DNA of 46,992 nucleotides from Planctomycetota bacterium (GCA_016178505.1 JACOTG010000278.1:1-46992), one strand, 5' to 3'; positions 1 to 9,379 are shown, counted from the first letter of the stretch. A program made the numbers and translations. The notes: a model not told the origin generated them from the letters alone.

Positions 1-70
1 TAGCTCAACTGGATAGAGCGTCGGCCTACGAAGCCGAAGGTTGGAGGTTCGATTCCTCCTGGACGCACCA
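1..70 (+). tRNA. tRNA-Arg(ACG), 5' end cut by window edge
   Basis: The D arm, anticodon arm, T arm and acceptor 3' strand are all visible. The anticodon loop reads ctACGaa, giving anticodon ACG (Arg, CGN codons). The T stem ggagg/cctcc encloses ttcgatt. The 3' acceptor strand tggacgc at 60-66 is followed by discriminator A and an encoded CCA (68-70). The matching seven 5' acceptor bases lie before base 1. An ACG anticodon must be edited to ICG by TadA, which is the next gene. Confidence 0.93.
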
Positions 71-122
71 GTTCTCGGTCGAAGCGAGCGGAAGCTCGCT
101 TCAGTTGTGATAAGGGCGGCGA

Positions 123-638
123 TTGATTCCGAACGTGGAAACCGTGGTGGACGATCTCATTCTCGCGAAACCGACCGACGAAACGTTCATGCGGCTTGCT
201 CTCCGAGAGGCCGAGCGTGCGGCACTGGAGGACGAGGTGCCGATCGGTGCCGTGCTCGTGCACGCGGGTCGAGTGATCGGGCGCGGGCACAATCAGCGCG
301 AGACGCTGCGTGATCCGACGGCGCACGCCGAGATGATCGTGCTCACGCAGGGCGCCGCAGCTCTCGACGCTTGGCGGCTTATCGACACCACGCTGTACGT
401 GACCCTAGAGCCATGCCCGATGTGCGCCGGAGCGCTGGTCGCCGCTCGTGTGACGCGACTCGTATTCGGAGCGATGGATCCGAAGGCCGGAGCGTGTGGA
501 ACGCTCTTCGATCTCGCACGCGATCCGCGTCTCAACCATCGCATCGAGGTCGTGAGCGGCGTGCTCGCAAACGAAAGCACGGCGTTGCTGCAGGAGTTCT
601 TCCGGACGAAGCGGGGGCGTGAATCTCGAGACGAGTGA
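123..638 (+). CDS. tadA: tRNA-specific adenosine deaminase TadA
   Basis: TadA deaminates adenosine 34 of tRNA-Arg(ACG) to inosine in the cytoplasm so that one tRNA reads CGU, CGC and CGA. The 171-residue product has the cytidine-deaminase fold signature: HAE at about residues 68-70 (zinc-binding His and proton-shuttle Glu) and PCPMC at 97-101 (the two zinc-binding Cys). The drawn start is a TTG. Homology proper begins near the internal Met at about residue 23, so a GTG at 135 or the ATG at 189 is also possible. The gene sits 52 bases after its presumed substrate tRNA and upstream of tRNA-Ser, SRP RNA and dnaX, an order known from Bacillus subtilis. Family assignment is secure; the exact start is not. 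Confidence 0.95.
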   Translation: MIPNVETVVDDLILAKPTDETFMRLALREAERAALEDEVPIGAVLVHAGRVIGRGHNQRETLRDPTAHAEMIVLTQGAAALDAWRLIDTTLYVTLEPCPMCAGALVAARVTRLVFGAMDPKAGACGTLFDLARDPRLNHRIEVVSGVLANESTALLQEFFRTKRGRESRDE

Positions 639-682
639 GCAAACCCGTGGACATCGTCACAAATGCATGAGCTTCCGATGGC

Positions 683-772
683 GGAGAGGTGCCGGAGCGG
701 TCGAACGGGCTGGTTTCGAAAACCAGTGTAGGGGCAACTCTACCGGGGGTTCGAATCCCTCCCTCTCCGCCA
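683..772 (+). tRNA. tRNA-Ser(CGA)
   Basis: Acceptor ggagagg (683-689) pairs with cctctcc (762-768). The anticodon stem ctggt/accag encloses ttCGAaa, so the anticodon is CGA. A long variable arm (tgtaggggcaactctac) marks a class II serine tRNA. The T loop is ttcgaat and CCA is encoded at 770-772. Confidence 0.95.
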
Positions 773-1151
773 ATTTTCAACGAGTTTCGCCGGTCGCACG
801 TCGAGCAACGACTTCGACTGTTTCGTCATGAGACAGCCGAGAGCTGCCTCCGCGTTTTTCGCGCGTCCGATTTGACGACGCGACGGCTCGTCGCATACCT
901 TCCCTGCAACAGCCGCTCGCTCGCTCGACGTTGAGCCCGAAACCGCCAACCTCTCGATCCGTTCACCCTCGACGCCTGACGTCCGGTCGCACCTTCGCGC
1001 TCGCGTCCGATCGCGCCGGCAGCTCAAATTGACTTGGATTCCGCGATCGTGTTACAAACCGGCCGCTCCTGGGAGAGCGCCTGGCGACGACGCGAGGCGC
1101 GCTCTTTCCGGAGCAGTGCTCTTTTTGGGAGCGAGCGTTCATCGTGTACGC
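773..1151 (+). other. Gene-free spacer between two tRNA-Ser genes
   Basis: No convincing coding region is seen in these 379 bases. Short open frames on either strand are arginine-rich and lack ribosome binding sites. The only recognisable signal is a probable promoter at 1029-1058, about 95 bases before the next tRNA. Confidence 0.6.
1029..1058 (+). promoter_or_regulatory. Probable sigma-70-type promoter for tRNA-Ser(GGA)/SRP RNA
   Basis: A -35-like TTGACT (1029-1034) is followed after 18 bases by a -10-like TACAAA (1053-1058). It is an AT-rich island in a GC-rich spacer and is oriented towards tRNA-Ser(GGA) and the SRP RNA. No other promoter-like pair is seen before these RNA genes. Functional assignment is inferred. 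Confidence 0.45.
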
Positions 1152-1241
1152 GGAGAGGTGTACTAGCGGCCGAAGGAGCACGCTTGGAAAGCGTGTAGAC
1201 GGGAAACTGTCTCGCGGGTTCGAATCCCGCCCTCTCCGCCA
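1152..1241 (+). tRNA. tRNA-Ser(GGA)
   Basis: Acceptor ggagagg (1152-1158) pairs with cctctcc (1231-1237). The anticodon stem cacgc/gcgtg encloses ttGGAaa, so the anticodon is GGA. A long variable arm (tagacgggaaactgtct) identifies a class II tRNA. The T stem is gcggg/cccgc with loop ttcgaat, and CCA is encoded at 1239-1241. The acceptor stem is identical to that of the upstream tRNA-Ser(CGA). Confidence 0.95.
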
Positions 1242-1284
1242 GACGCGAGCGAACGGATGCCGTAACGAGAACGAAAACGAAACG

Positions 1285-1560
1285 CTGGTCGTGCTAGCCG
1301 GGGAGGTAGCGGCTCCCTGTACCCGGAATCCGCTATACCGGGGGTGACGCTCAGCCCGAGGCTCGCGCCTTTTCGCAGGACGCTTGCCTCATCCGACGTT
1401 GAGGGCCATGTCCCATGCAACGGACCGTTGCGAACCTGGTCAGGCCTTGACGGGAGCAGCCATAAGCAATCGCGTGCGTGTGCCGTGGGGTTGCGTGGCC
1501 GGAGTCGGATGAGTCGGTAAGTCGGTGAAGAGCCGTGTCGACGGCGAGTGCACGACCGGT
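1285..1560 (+). ncRNA. ffs: Signal recognition particle RNA, large bacterial type with Alu domain
   Basis: This is the RNA scaffold of the SRP, which binds Ffh and targets nascent membrane proteins. The 5' Alu domain shows the conserved gtgcta, ggggaggtagcgg, ccctgtacc and aatccgct blocks at 1291-1345, as in Bacillus scRNA. The S-domain apical region is recognisable from gaacctggtcagg (1432-1444) and gagcagcc (1454-1461), the Ffh-binding internal loop. Long-range pairing supports the ends. CTGGTCGTGC (1285-1294) pairs with GCACGACCGG (1550-1559) to close the molecule, and CTCATCCGAC (1388-1397) is perfectly complementary to GTCGGATGAG (1504-1513). The size of about 276 nt matches the Bacillus type (about 270 nt), not the roughly 110-nt 4.5S type. 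A T-run follows directly. dnaX starts 28 bases downstream. The apical loop reads as a pentaloop (ttgac between cc and gg), not the common GNRA or GGAA tetraloop. Confidence 0.93.
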
Positions 1561-1570
1561 CTTTTTCTTC
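1550..1570 (+). terminator. Possible terminator at SRP RNA 3' end
   Basis: The 3' strand of the closing SRP helix (1550-1559) is followed immediately by a run of five T (1562-1566) within ctttttcttc. The T-run is notable in this GC-rich DNA. It would fit transcript release just before the dnaX start. The hairpin partner is 260 bases away, so this is not a compact intrinsic terminator and the call is tentative. Confidence 0.3.
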
Positions 1571-1588
1571 GTCGAGGTTTGAGCGGTC

Positions 1589-3376
<1,788 letters not shown>

Positions 3377-3380
3377 TTCG

Positions 3381-3722
3381 ATGGCCAAGGGTTTCGGAAT
3401 GGGTGGACTCGGTCCGATGGGCGACCTCGTGAAGCAGGCGCAGCGGATGCAAAAGGAGATGGCACGCGTCCAGGAAGAGCTGAAGCAACGCGTCGTCGAG
3501 GGGACCGCGGGCGGAGAGATGGTCAAGGTCCAGGTCAACGGCTCGGGCGACGTGGTGGCCGTGAAGATCCGGAAAGACGTCGTGGATCCGAACGACGTCG
3601 AGATGCTCGAGGACCTCGTCCTTGCGGCGACCAATGCGGCGGTCAAGAAGAGCCGAGAGCTGATGCAGTCCGAAATGGCGAAAGTCACGGGTGGTCTCGG
3701 GGGGATGCCGGGGCTCTTCTGA
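3381..3722 (+). CDS. YbaB/EbfC family nucleoid-associated protein
   Basis: This small DNA-binding, nucleoid-associated protein family (YbaB/EbfC) is typically encoded between dnaX and recR. The ATG start, four bases after the dnaX stop, gives 113 residues beginning MAKGFGMGG. A longer TTG-started reading would overlap dnaX and adds no family homology. An N-terminal amphipathic helix (about residues 14-36, rich in Gln, Lys and Glu) is followed by the conserved GGEMVKVQVNGSGDVVAVKI strand region and a C-terminal helix. A Gly/Met-rich tail (GGLGGMPGLF) ends the protein, as in the family. It is very likely co-transcribed with dnaX. Confidence 0.93.
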   Translation: MAKGFGMGGLGPMGDLVKQAQRMQKEMARVQEELKQRVVEGTAGGEMVKVQVNGSGDVVAVKIRKDVVDPNDVEMLEDLVLAATNAAVKKSRELMQSEMAKVTGGLGGMPGLF

Positions 3723-3908
3723 AACGAACGCCCTTTTCGATTCTCGCGCCCGTAATTCGTGCCCTCCCCGGACGGCGGCCCGGCGACACTCTCACCTCCT
3801 CGTAAAGTTTTGCCGCGGCTTTTGCTGATACTGTATGACATCGAGCCCCGCCGCTTGCGTCACGCAGAAGGCGTGCTCGAGGGTGGGTATTTGACCCTGT
3901 CGTCGCGG

Positions 3909-3937
3909 TTGAAAAGGCCAAACGATGCGCCTATACT
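3909..3937 (+). promoter_or_regulatory. Strong sigma-70-type promoter upstream of recR
   Basis: The -35 TTGAAA (3909-3914) is separated by exactly 17 bases from the -10 TATACT (3932-3937), both near consensus. The predicted transcript start near 3944 leaves a leader of about 47 bases before the recR ATG at 3991. This suggests recR, and possibly rpoN, has its own promoter in addition to read-through from dnaX-ybaB. Confidence 0.65.
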
Positions 3938-3990
3938 GGCCTCCGACAACGCGCGGATTCGACTCTACACCGGTGCGTCGGAGTGCTGAG

Positions 3991-4626
3991 ATGGCGGACG
4001 TTTACGGCGACAGCTTCACCCGGCTGAAGGAGGAGTTCGCAAAGATGCCCGGCATCGGAACGAAAAGTGCTGAGCGTCTTGCGTACCATGTACTCCAATC
4101 CTCCCCGGAAGATGCAATGAAGCTCGCCTATGCCATTCGCGACGTGAAGAAGAACGCCCGGGCGTGCTCGACGTGCCACAACGTCACCGAGACCGATCCC
4201 TGCGCGATCTGTTCGGACACGGGCCGCGATCGAACGGTGATTTGCGTCGTGGAACAGCCGCGCGATCTCTTTTCGATCGAGCGGACCGGCGAATACCGAG
4301 GGCTCTATCACGTTCTCCAGGGACGGATCGCGCCGCTCGAAGGTGTGGACTCGTCGCAGCTCACGGTGGATGGATTGATCAACCGTGTCCGCGGCGGGGG
4401 GGTTGCGGAAGTCATCTTGGCCACGAACCCCGACCTCGAGGGGGATGGCACAGCCGTGTTTCTAGCCGAGCGCCTGGAAGCCGTGGGGGTGCGCGTCACG
4501 CGGATCGCGAAGGGGATCCCGACTGGGAGCCAGATCGAGTTCGCAACGCACACCATCCTCCGGGACGCGCTTCGCGGACGGCAACGACTGCCGTCGGGCG
4601 CAGCGCCGGGTGCGTCACGGGCGTAG
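3991..4626 (+). CDS. recR: Recombination mediator RecR
   Basis: RecR works with RecF and RecO to load RecA on gapped DNA. The 211-residue product starts at the ATG giving MADVYGDSF. An in-frame upstream ATG at 3925 overlaps the promoter and adds non-conserved residues. Visible elements in order are a helix-hairpin-helix (KMPGIGTKSAERLA, about 14-27), a C4 zinc finger (CSTC and CAIC, about residues 58-73), and a Toprim domain with ATNPDLEGDGTA. The C-terminal GIPTGSQIEFA segment is the conserved Walker-like motif of the family. The length fits the family (about 200). rpoN follows after 42 bases. Confidence 0.96.
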   Translation: MADVYGDSFTRLKEEFAKMPGIGTKSAERLAYHVLQSSPEDAMKLAYAIRDVKKNARACSTCHNVTETDPCAICSDTGRDRTVICVVEQPRDLFSIERTGEYRGLYHVLQGRIAPLEGVDSSQLTVDGLINRVRGGGVAEVILATNPDLEGDGTAVFLAERLEAVGVRVTRIAKGIPTGSQIEFATHTILRDALRGRQRLPSGAAPGASRA

Positions 4627-4668
4627 CGATCTCGGCCTTCGTAACCGAGAGAAAACGAGAGCGTCACG

Positions 4669-6102
4669 ATGAGACTGGAAACGTCACTTCAGCAGCGTCT
4701 GGAGCAGCGGCTCGCTCCACAGATCATCCAGTCGATCGAAATCCTCCAGCTGGCGGCGATCGATCTGCAGGAGCTCATCAAGCAGGAGTTGAGCGAGAAC
4801 GAAGTCCTCGAAGAGGTCACCGACGCCTCGGAGTCGTCCAAGGCCGAAGCCGATCAACGGGCGGAGGCGGAAACTCGCGAGATCGAGCAGACATTCGAGC
4901 GACTCGAGAATCTCGACGAGTGGAATGACTACTCCGGACCGTCCCGGCAGTACACCGGCTCGGAGGACGGCGACGAGAAGGACCGGAAGCTCGAGGCGAT
5001 GCAAAACACCGCGAGCCGGCCCGAGACGTTGCAAGATTTTCTCTTCAAGCAGTTCAATTTGCTCGAGATCGAGATGACCCCCGAGGTTCGTGGGGTCGCC
5101 GAGCAGATCATCTACAACGTCGATGCGAACGGTTATCTCCAGTATCCGCTCGAAGAGCTCGTGGAGAACAGCGGGGGCAAGTACACCCTCGAACAAGCGC
5201 AAGAAGCTCTGCGAATCGTACAGTCGCTCGAGCCGAAGGGAATCGGCGGGCGCAACGCACAAGAGTGCCTCATTCTCCAGCTCGACAAGGACGACCCGCT
5301 CTTCGAGAAGAAGAAGCTGCTCTTGGAGCGCCACCTCGACGACATCTGGAAGAACAAGCTGCCGAAGATTGCCCGCGACACGGGCGAGCCGCTCGAAGCG
5401 GTCAAGGAACTCGTGTCGACCATTGCCGGGCTGAACCCGCGACCCGGCTCCGAGCACATCGCCGAGCAGACCCACTACATCAAGCCGGACGTCATCATCG
5501 AGTGGGTCGACGGCCGTTACGAGGTGCGTCTGGAGGATTCGTTCTTTCCGACGCTTCGCATCAGCCCCCGTTATCGAAAGCTGTTCGAGAGCGCGAAGGC
5601 CGACGCGAAAGTGCGCGAGTACATCAAGAAGAAGATCGAGTCTGCGAAGTGGCTCATCGAGTCGATCCAGCAGCGCCAAAATACGCTGAGCAAGGTCTGC
5701 AACGCGATCATCAAGTACCAGACGGACTTCCTCGACTACGGCACGCACCATCTTCGCCCGCTGAAGATGCAGCGCATCGCGGACGAGGTGGGGTTGCACG
5801 TGTCGACGGTGAGCCGGGCGATCGCCGACAAGCACATGCAAACGCATCGCGGCATCCTTCCGATCAAGTTCTTCTTCACGGGCGGCACCGAGACGGCCGA
5901 TGGCACGGAAGAATCACGCACGAGCGTGCGCCAGCGCGTGAAAGAGATCATCGAGAAAGAAGATCGTGCGGTGCCGCTGTCCGACGACGAGATCGCGGAC
6001 AAGCTACAGAAGGAGCTGGGGCTCCAAATCGCTCGCCGAACGGTCACCAAGTACCGGAAGGCGTTGCGCATTCCTTCCTCGAGGCAGCGTCGGGTCTACT
6101 GA
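4669..6102 (+). CDS. rpoN: RNA polymerase sigma-54 factor RpoN
   Basis: Sigma-54 directs RNA polymerase to -24/-12 promoters and needs AAA+ enhancer-binding activators. The 477-residue protein has the glutamine-rich region I at the N-terminus (LQQRLEQRLAPQIIQSIEIL, near residues 7-26), an acidic region II, and the core-binding and helix-turn-helix region (IADEVGLHVSTVSRA, near 367-381). The C-terminal RpoN box ARRTVTKYRKA is at about residues 455-465. No activator gene is in the window. Downstream are hpf, an EIIA(Ntr)-like gene, HPr and EI, which echoes the rpoN-hpf-ptsN cluster of Proteobacteria, although truA and a phosphoesterase gene are interposed. Confidence 0.97.
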   Translation: MRLETSLQQRLEQRLAPQIIQSIEILQLAAIDLQELIKQELSENEVLEEVTDASESSKAEADQRAEAETREIEQTFERLENLDEWNDYSGPSRQYTGSEDGDEKDRKLEAMQNTASRPETLQDFLFKQFNLLEIEMTPEVRGVAEQIIYNVDANGYLQYPLEELVENSGGKYTLEQAQEALRIVQSLEPKGIGGRNAQECLILQLDKDDPLFEKKKLLLERHLDDIWKNKLPKIARDTGEPLEAVKELVSTIAGLNPRPGSEHIAEQTHYIKPDVIIEWVDGRYEVRLEDSFFPTLRISPRYRKLFESAKADAKVREYIKKKIESAKWLIESIQQRQNTLSKVCNAIIKYQTDFLDYGTHHLRPLKMQRIADEVGLHVSTVSRAIADKHMQTHRGILPIKFFFTGGTETADGTEESRTSVRQRVKEIIEKEDRAVPLSDDEIADKLQKELGLQIARRTVTKYRKALRIPSSRQRRVY

Positions 6103-6131
6103 GGCGACGCCCCATCGACGTCGAGCGTCGC

Positions 6132-6137
6132 TATAAT
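6132..6137 (+). promoter_or_regulatory. Perfect TATAAT -10 element just before truA
   Basis: A consensus TATAAT lies 12 bases before the truA ATG. No good -35 is seen 16-18 bases upstream. If it is used, transcription would begin around 6143-6145, giving an almost leaderless truA message. The surrounding sequence is GC-rich, so a perfect hexamer is unlikely but possible by chance. Confidence 0.4.
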
Positions 6138-6148
6138 CGGCGCTCCTC

Positions 6149-6994
6149 ATGCGATCCGAACGGAAGCCTCGAAAACCGATCCGCACGATTCGTCTCGTCA
6201 TCGAGTACGACGGCACCGAGTACGTGGGATGGCAGCGACAACTGAACGGTCCCACGGTTCAGCAGCGAGTCGAGGAAGCCATCCGTGCCGTCACTGGCGA
6301 GGCCGTCGTCGTGCACGGGAGCGGTCGAACCGATGCGGGTGTCCACGCGACGGGTCAAGTCGGGCATTTCCGCACGACCAACGGTTTGCCGCCGGACGTC
6401 TTTCGGCGTGCGATCAACGCGAATCTGCCGGATGACGTGGTCGTGCTGCGCGCCGACGAGGCACCGGCCCGTTTCCATTCGCGATTCGACGCGGCGTCAA
6501 AGGTCTATCAGTATCGGATCCGCAACGACGATGTCCGTGGGGCCCTCGACCGACGCGTCGCCTGGCACGTCGCGCGGCGGCTGGACCTCGCCTCGATGCG
6601 CCGAGCGGCGAGGGTGCTGATCGGCCGAAAGGACCTACGTTCGTTCGTCGCCGCGGGGTCGTCGTCGAGCGATGCCGTACGGACGATCAAGTCGCTTGAC
6701 ATCCGCCGAACGGCCCCCTATATACTCGTCACGATCCAAGCGGACGGCTTCCTCTACAAGATGGTGCGGACGATCGTCGGAACCCTCGTTTGGGTCGGTT
6801 CCGGCAAGATCTCTCCGGCAGATTTTCAGGCGATCCTCGATTCACGGGACCGTCGGCGGGCCGGTCCGACGGCGCCAGCGAACGGACTCACCCTCTCGAG
6901 CGTGGAGTACTCGGACGATTTCGAGATTCATCGGGATCGTCGGCGCGGGACGAAGTCGAGAGATCCGAAGCTGCACGCGAAATCGAGAGGGTAA
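6149..6994 (+). CDS. truA: tRNA pseudouridine(38-40) synthase TruA
   Basis: TruA isomerises uridines 38-40 in the tRNA anticodon arm. The 281-residue protein carries the family signature GSGRTDAGVHATGQV with the catalytic Asp at residue 62, the N-terminal VIEYDGTEYVGWQRQ strand, and the conserved HSRFDAASKVYQYRI and GFLYKMVRTIVG segments. Length is close to the usual 245-280. The C-terminal 25-30 residues are basic and not part of the conserved core. No Shine-Dalgarno is seen; a consensus -10 lies only 12 bases upstream. The gene is 46 bases after rpoN. Confidence 0.96.
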   Translation: MRSERKPRKPIRTIRLVIEYDGTEYVGWQRQLNGPTVQQRVEEAIRAVTGEAVVVHGSGRTDAGVHATGQVGHFRTTNGLPPDVFRRAINANLPDDVVVLRADEAPARFHSRFDAASKVYQYRIRNDDVRGALDRRVAWHVARRLDLASMRRAARVLIGRKDLRSFVAAGSSSSDAVRTIKSLDIRRTAPYILVTIQADGFLYKMVRTIVGTLVWVGSGKISPADFQAILDSRDRRRAGPTAPANGLTLSSVEYSDDFEIHRDRRRGTKSRDPKLHAKSRG

Positions 6995-7157
6995 CGGACA
7001 CCCCGGCCTTGGGGACGAGAAGGGAAATCGAACCGCAGCACGACGGGCTCATTGCCCTGAACGGTCTCGCTGCCCGTTGGAGCGCGACGATGAAACGAGC
7101 CGATCGGCGCTCTGATGCGGCCGTGGCGGGCCGCGGCGATGGGACGAACCGATAGCC

Positions 7158-7928
7158 GTGGAAAAGAAGGCTATCGTCTCCGATGTCCACGGCAACCTCG
7201 AAGCGCTCGACGCCGTTCTGCGCCACGCCAACAGCCTCGGAATTCGGGACGTGGTCTGCCTGGGTGATCTCGTCGGCTACGGCCCCAATCCTGCCGAGTG
7301 CCTCGATCGCGCGCGTCCGTTTCGCGTGAACATCATGGGAAATCACGAAGAGGCCGTCCTGAAGGGCGCGTTTGGTTTCAACTCGCTCGCGCGCGAGGCG
7401 ATCGAGTGGACCCGTACACAGCTCAAGCCGAGCTGGCACAGTTCGCGCCCGAAAAAGGACCGGTGGCAGTTCATCGCCGGTTTCGTGCGGAGTCACACGG
7501 AAGAGGGCGTCCTCTACGTTCACGGCTCGCCCCGTGATCCGACCACCGAGTACTTGCTCAAGAGCGACGTCGAGGACTTTTTCGGCGAGCCTCCGGAAAA
7601 GATCCGCGCAAACTTCGAGATGATCGCCGGTCCGTGCTTCAATGGTCACACGCACATGCCCGGAATCATCACGGCGGACTACACGTTCCTCTCTCCGCGG
7701 GAGTTTGGCTCGGCCTACAAGGTCAAGCCGGGAGACAAGGTGATCGCCAACGTCGGTTCGGTAGGGCAGCCGCGCGACGGAGACAATCGTGCGTGTTACG
7801 TCACGTTCGACGGCACCGAGATCGTCTATCATCGCGTGGAGTACGACGTGGAGCGCACGATCGCGGAGATCAAGAAGATCCACGAACTGAACGAACGGAA
7901 TGGTCTGAGACTACGCTATGGGATGTGA
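7158..7928 (+). CDS. Metallophosphoesterase family protein
   Basis: This calcineurin-like phosphoesterase has 256 residues and uses a GTG start. Metal-binding motifs are in the canonical order: SDVHGN (residues 8-13), GDLVGYGPNP (about 36-45), GNHEEA (about 61-66), HGSPRDP and a C-terminal GHTHMP, followed by NVGSVGQPRDG. The GDLVGYGPNP and GSVGQPRDG patterns are those of the YfcE/diadenosine-tetraphosphatase-like subgroup that acts on small nucleotides or phosphodiesters. The substrate cannot be told from sequence. There is no signal peptide, so it is cytoplasmic. It lies between truA and hpf and may be co-transcribed with hpf, which starts 46 bases later. Confidence 0.9.
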   Translation: MEKKAIVSDVHGNLEALDAVLRHANSLGIRDVVCLGDLVGYGPNPAECLDRARPFRVNIMGNHEEAVLKGAFGFNSLAREAIEWTRTQLKPSWHSSRPKKDRWQFIAGFVRSHTEEGVLYVHGSPRDPTTEYLLKSDVEDFFGEPPEKIRANFEMIAGPCFNGHTHMPGIITADYTFLSPREFGSAYKVKPGDKVIANVGSVGQPRDGDNRACYVTFDGTEIVYHRVEYDVERTIAEIKKIHELNERNGLRLRYGM

Positions 7929-7973
7929 ACGAGATCGCGCGGCAGGGCGCCGCGCTGGAAAGGAGTTCGCGCG

Positions 7974-8489
7974 TTGAAGATCGACATCAGCGGCCGACAC
8001 TTGCTGGTCACGAGCGCGATGAAGGACTACGCGCGCGAGAAGACGGAGCGACTGAGCCGGCATTACGACCGGATTCGTCGAATCCAGATCGTGATGGACG
8101 TTCAAGGTGAGAGGCAGCAGGTCGAGATGATGGTCTCTCTGCTGAAGGGATCCCAAATCATTGCGCATGCGCAAGACTCGAGCATGTACGCTGCGCTCGA
8201 TTTCGTCGTCGACAAATGCGAGCGGCAGCTCACGAAGCTCAAGGAGAAATTGCGCGATCACAAAGGCCACACGCCGATGTCCGGCCCGAAAGAAGTCGAG
8301 GAGCCGGCGCCGTTGGATGGTGACTTGGACATCGAAGTCGACTTCGCACCACCGGCCGACGACACGAACGTCGTGCCGCTTCCGGTGGCTCCAGCGCCTC
8401 CGAGGGTGCGCCGCGCACCCCGCAAGCGCCCGTCTGCGCCGAAGCCTTCGAACGCGCGACGCGACCGAAGTCGGAAGAAGGGGAAGTGA
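7974..8489 (+). CDS. hpf: Ribosome hibernation-promoting factor (HPF/RaiA family)
   Basis: HPF binds the 30S decoding centre and inactivates or protects ribosomes in poor growth conditions. A TTG start is supported by the ribosome binding site ggaaaggag (7958-7966). The first ~100 of 171 residues form the S30AE fold (MKIDISGRHLLVTSAMKDYAREK, then the AALDFVVDKCERQLTKLKEKL helix). The rest is a Pro-rich stretch and a strongly basic tail (PRKRPSAPKPSNARRDRSRKKGK spread over the last 30 residues). The tail does not look like the usual dimerisation domain of long HPF. The next gene overlaps or follows immediately, consistent with one operon with the EIIA gene. Confidence 0.93.
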   Translation: MKIDISGRHLLVTSAMKDYAREKTERLSRHYDRIRRIQIVMDVQGERQQVEMMVSLLKGSQIIAHAQDSSMYAALDFVVDKCERQLTKLKEKLRDHKGHTPMSGPKEVEEPAPLDGDLDIEVDFAPPADDTNVVPLPVAPAPPRVRRAPRKRPSAPKPSNARRDRSRKKGK

Positions 8490-8530
8490 GTGCGGGAATG
8501 GATCGCAACTTCACTGGAGGCGGCACCACA

Positions 8531-9010
8531 GTGAGCATGAAATTCGCGAAGCACTTCTCGAGAAAGAACATCTTCGAAGAGTTGCAGGCAGTGGCGAAGG
8601 ACGCCGCGATCGAAGAAATCGTCAACGGCCTCAAGCGAGAAAAGCTGATCAAGGCCACGTCCGCCAAGGATGTCGTGACTGCCTTGATGAAGCGCGAGGA
8701 CATCGGTTCGACGGGAATCGGCAACGGCGTGGCAATCCCGCATGCCAAAGTGCCGCGCGTCGACGATCTCGTGCTCGCGCTCGGGCGCTCCGCAGCCGGC
8801 GTCGACTTCAATTCGATCGACGGCGAACCGGTCCACATCCTGTTCGTCATCGTTTCACCCGAGGACGACAGCGATCTTCATCTTCAAGCGCTCAAGTGGG
8901 TCTCCGGCCTTGCTCGAAACAAAGATTTCTGTCGATTCTGTCGAGCGGCGAAGGACCCGAAGGAAATCCTCGCGCTCTTGAAAGAGATGGACGACCAATC
9001 CCCGGGTTAG
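8531..9010 (+). CDS. ptsN: PTS EIIA(Ntr)-type regulatory phosphocarrier
   Basis: EIIA domains of the fructose/Ntr type accept phosphate from HPr on a histidine and act in regulation or sugar uptake. The product has 160 residues from a GTG preceded by GGAGG (8516-8520, spacing 10). A GTG at 8486 overlapping hpf and an ATG at 8537 are alternatives. The phospho-acceptor signature GNGVAIPHAK places the active histidine near residue 71, followed by conserved VDDLVLALGRS and the VHILFVIVSP strand. The neighbours hpf, HPr and EI, together with rpoN nearby and the absence of EIIB or EIIC, argue for a regulatory PTS(Ntr) role, not transport. The paralogue name is inferred from context. Confidence 0.9.
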   Translation: MSMKFAKHFSRKNIFEELQAVAKDAAIEEIVNGLKREKLIKATSAKDVVTALMKREDIGSTGIGNGVAIPHAKVPRVDDLVLALGRSAAGVDFNSIDGEPVHILFVIVSPEDDSDLHLQALKWVSGLARNKDFCRFCRAAKDPKEILALLKEMDDQSPG

Positions 9011-9064
9011 GGGCGGACGGCACCGATCACCGACTATCGATCGACGATCGCTGATTCGAGACGC

Positions 9065-9337
9065 ATGAACATCGAACGTAAGGTTCGGCTGGTGAACCGA
9101 CACGGCCTGCACGCGAGGCCGGCCGCCGAGTTCGTGAAGCTCGCGAACCAGTTCCAGGCGGACATCCAGATTTCGAAGGACGGGCAGGCGATCAACGGGA
9201 AGAGCATCATCGAAATTCTGTTGCTTGCGGCCGAGCACGGTACCGAGCTCGTCCTTCGCGCGAACGGGCAGGATGCGGAGCGCGCGCTCGAGACGCTCGA
9301 GGCATTGATTCGCAATCGGTTCGGCGAGGAAGAATAG
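9065..9337 (+). CDS. ptsH: Phosphocarrier protein HPr
   Basis: HPr relays phosphate from EI to EIIA proteins. At 90 residues it has the family length. The active-site signature NRHGLHARPAA contains the catalytic His16. The regulatory-serine motif GKSIIEILLL contains Ser47, equivalent to Ser46 of Bacillus HPr. That serine is the target of HPr kinase/phosphorylase where the kinase exists; no hprK is present in this window. The gene is followed 42 bases later by EI. Confidence 0.96.
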   Translation: MNIERKVRLVNRHGLHARPAAEFVKLANQFQADIQISKDGQAINGKSIIEILLLAAEHGTELVLRANGQDAERALETLEALIRNRFGEEE

Positions 9338-9379
9338 CCGACGGATCACCTCCTCTTGCGGGGGGAGGGACAGGAGCCG

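Noticed and set aside
532..780. Minus-strand open frame containing GGEGGIRTPGR-type sequence over tRNA-Ser
   Set aside because: This is the well-known spurious reading of the tRNA-Ser gene antisense strand; the same artefact appears over the second tRNA-Ser at about 1163-1250.
3810..3839. A second promoter upstream of recR (TTGCCG and TATGAC, 18-base spacing)
   Set aside because: Both hexamers are weak, and a much better promoter lies at 3909-3937.
8486..8530. GTG start for the EIIA gene overlapping the hpf stop
   Set aside because: Possible, but the GTG at 8531 has GGAGG 10 bases upstream and starts where the family homology begins.
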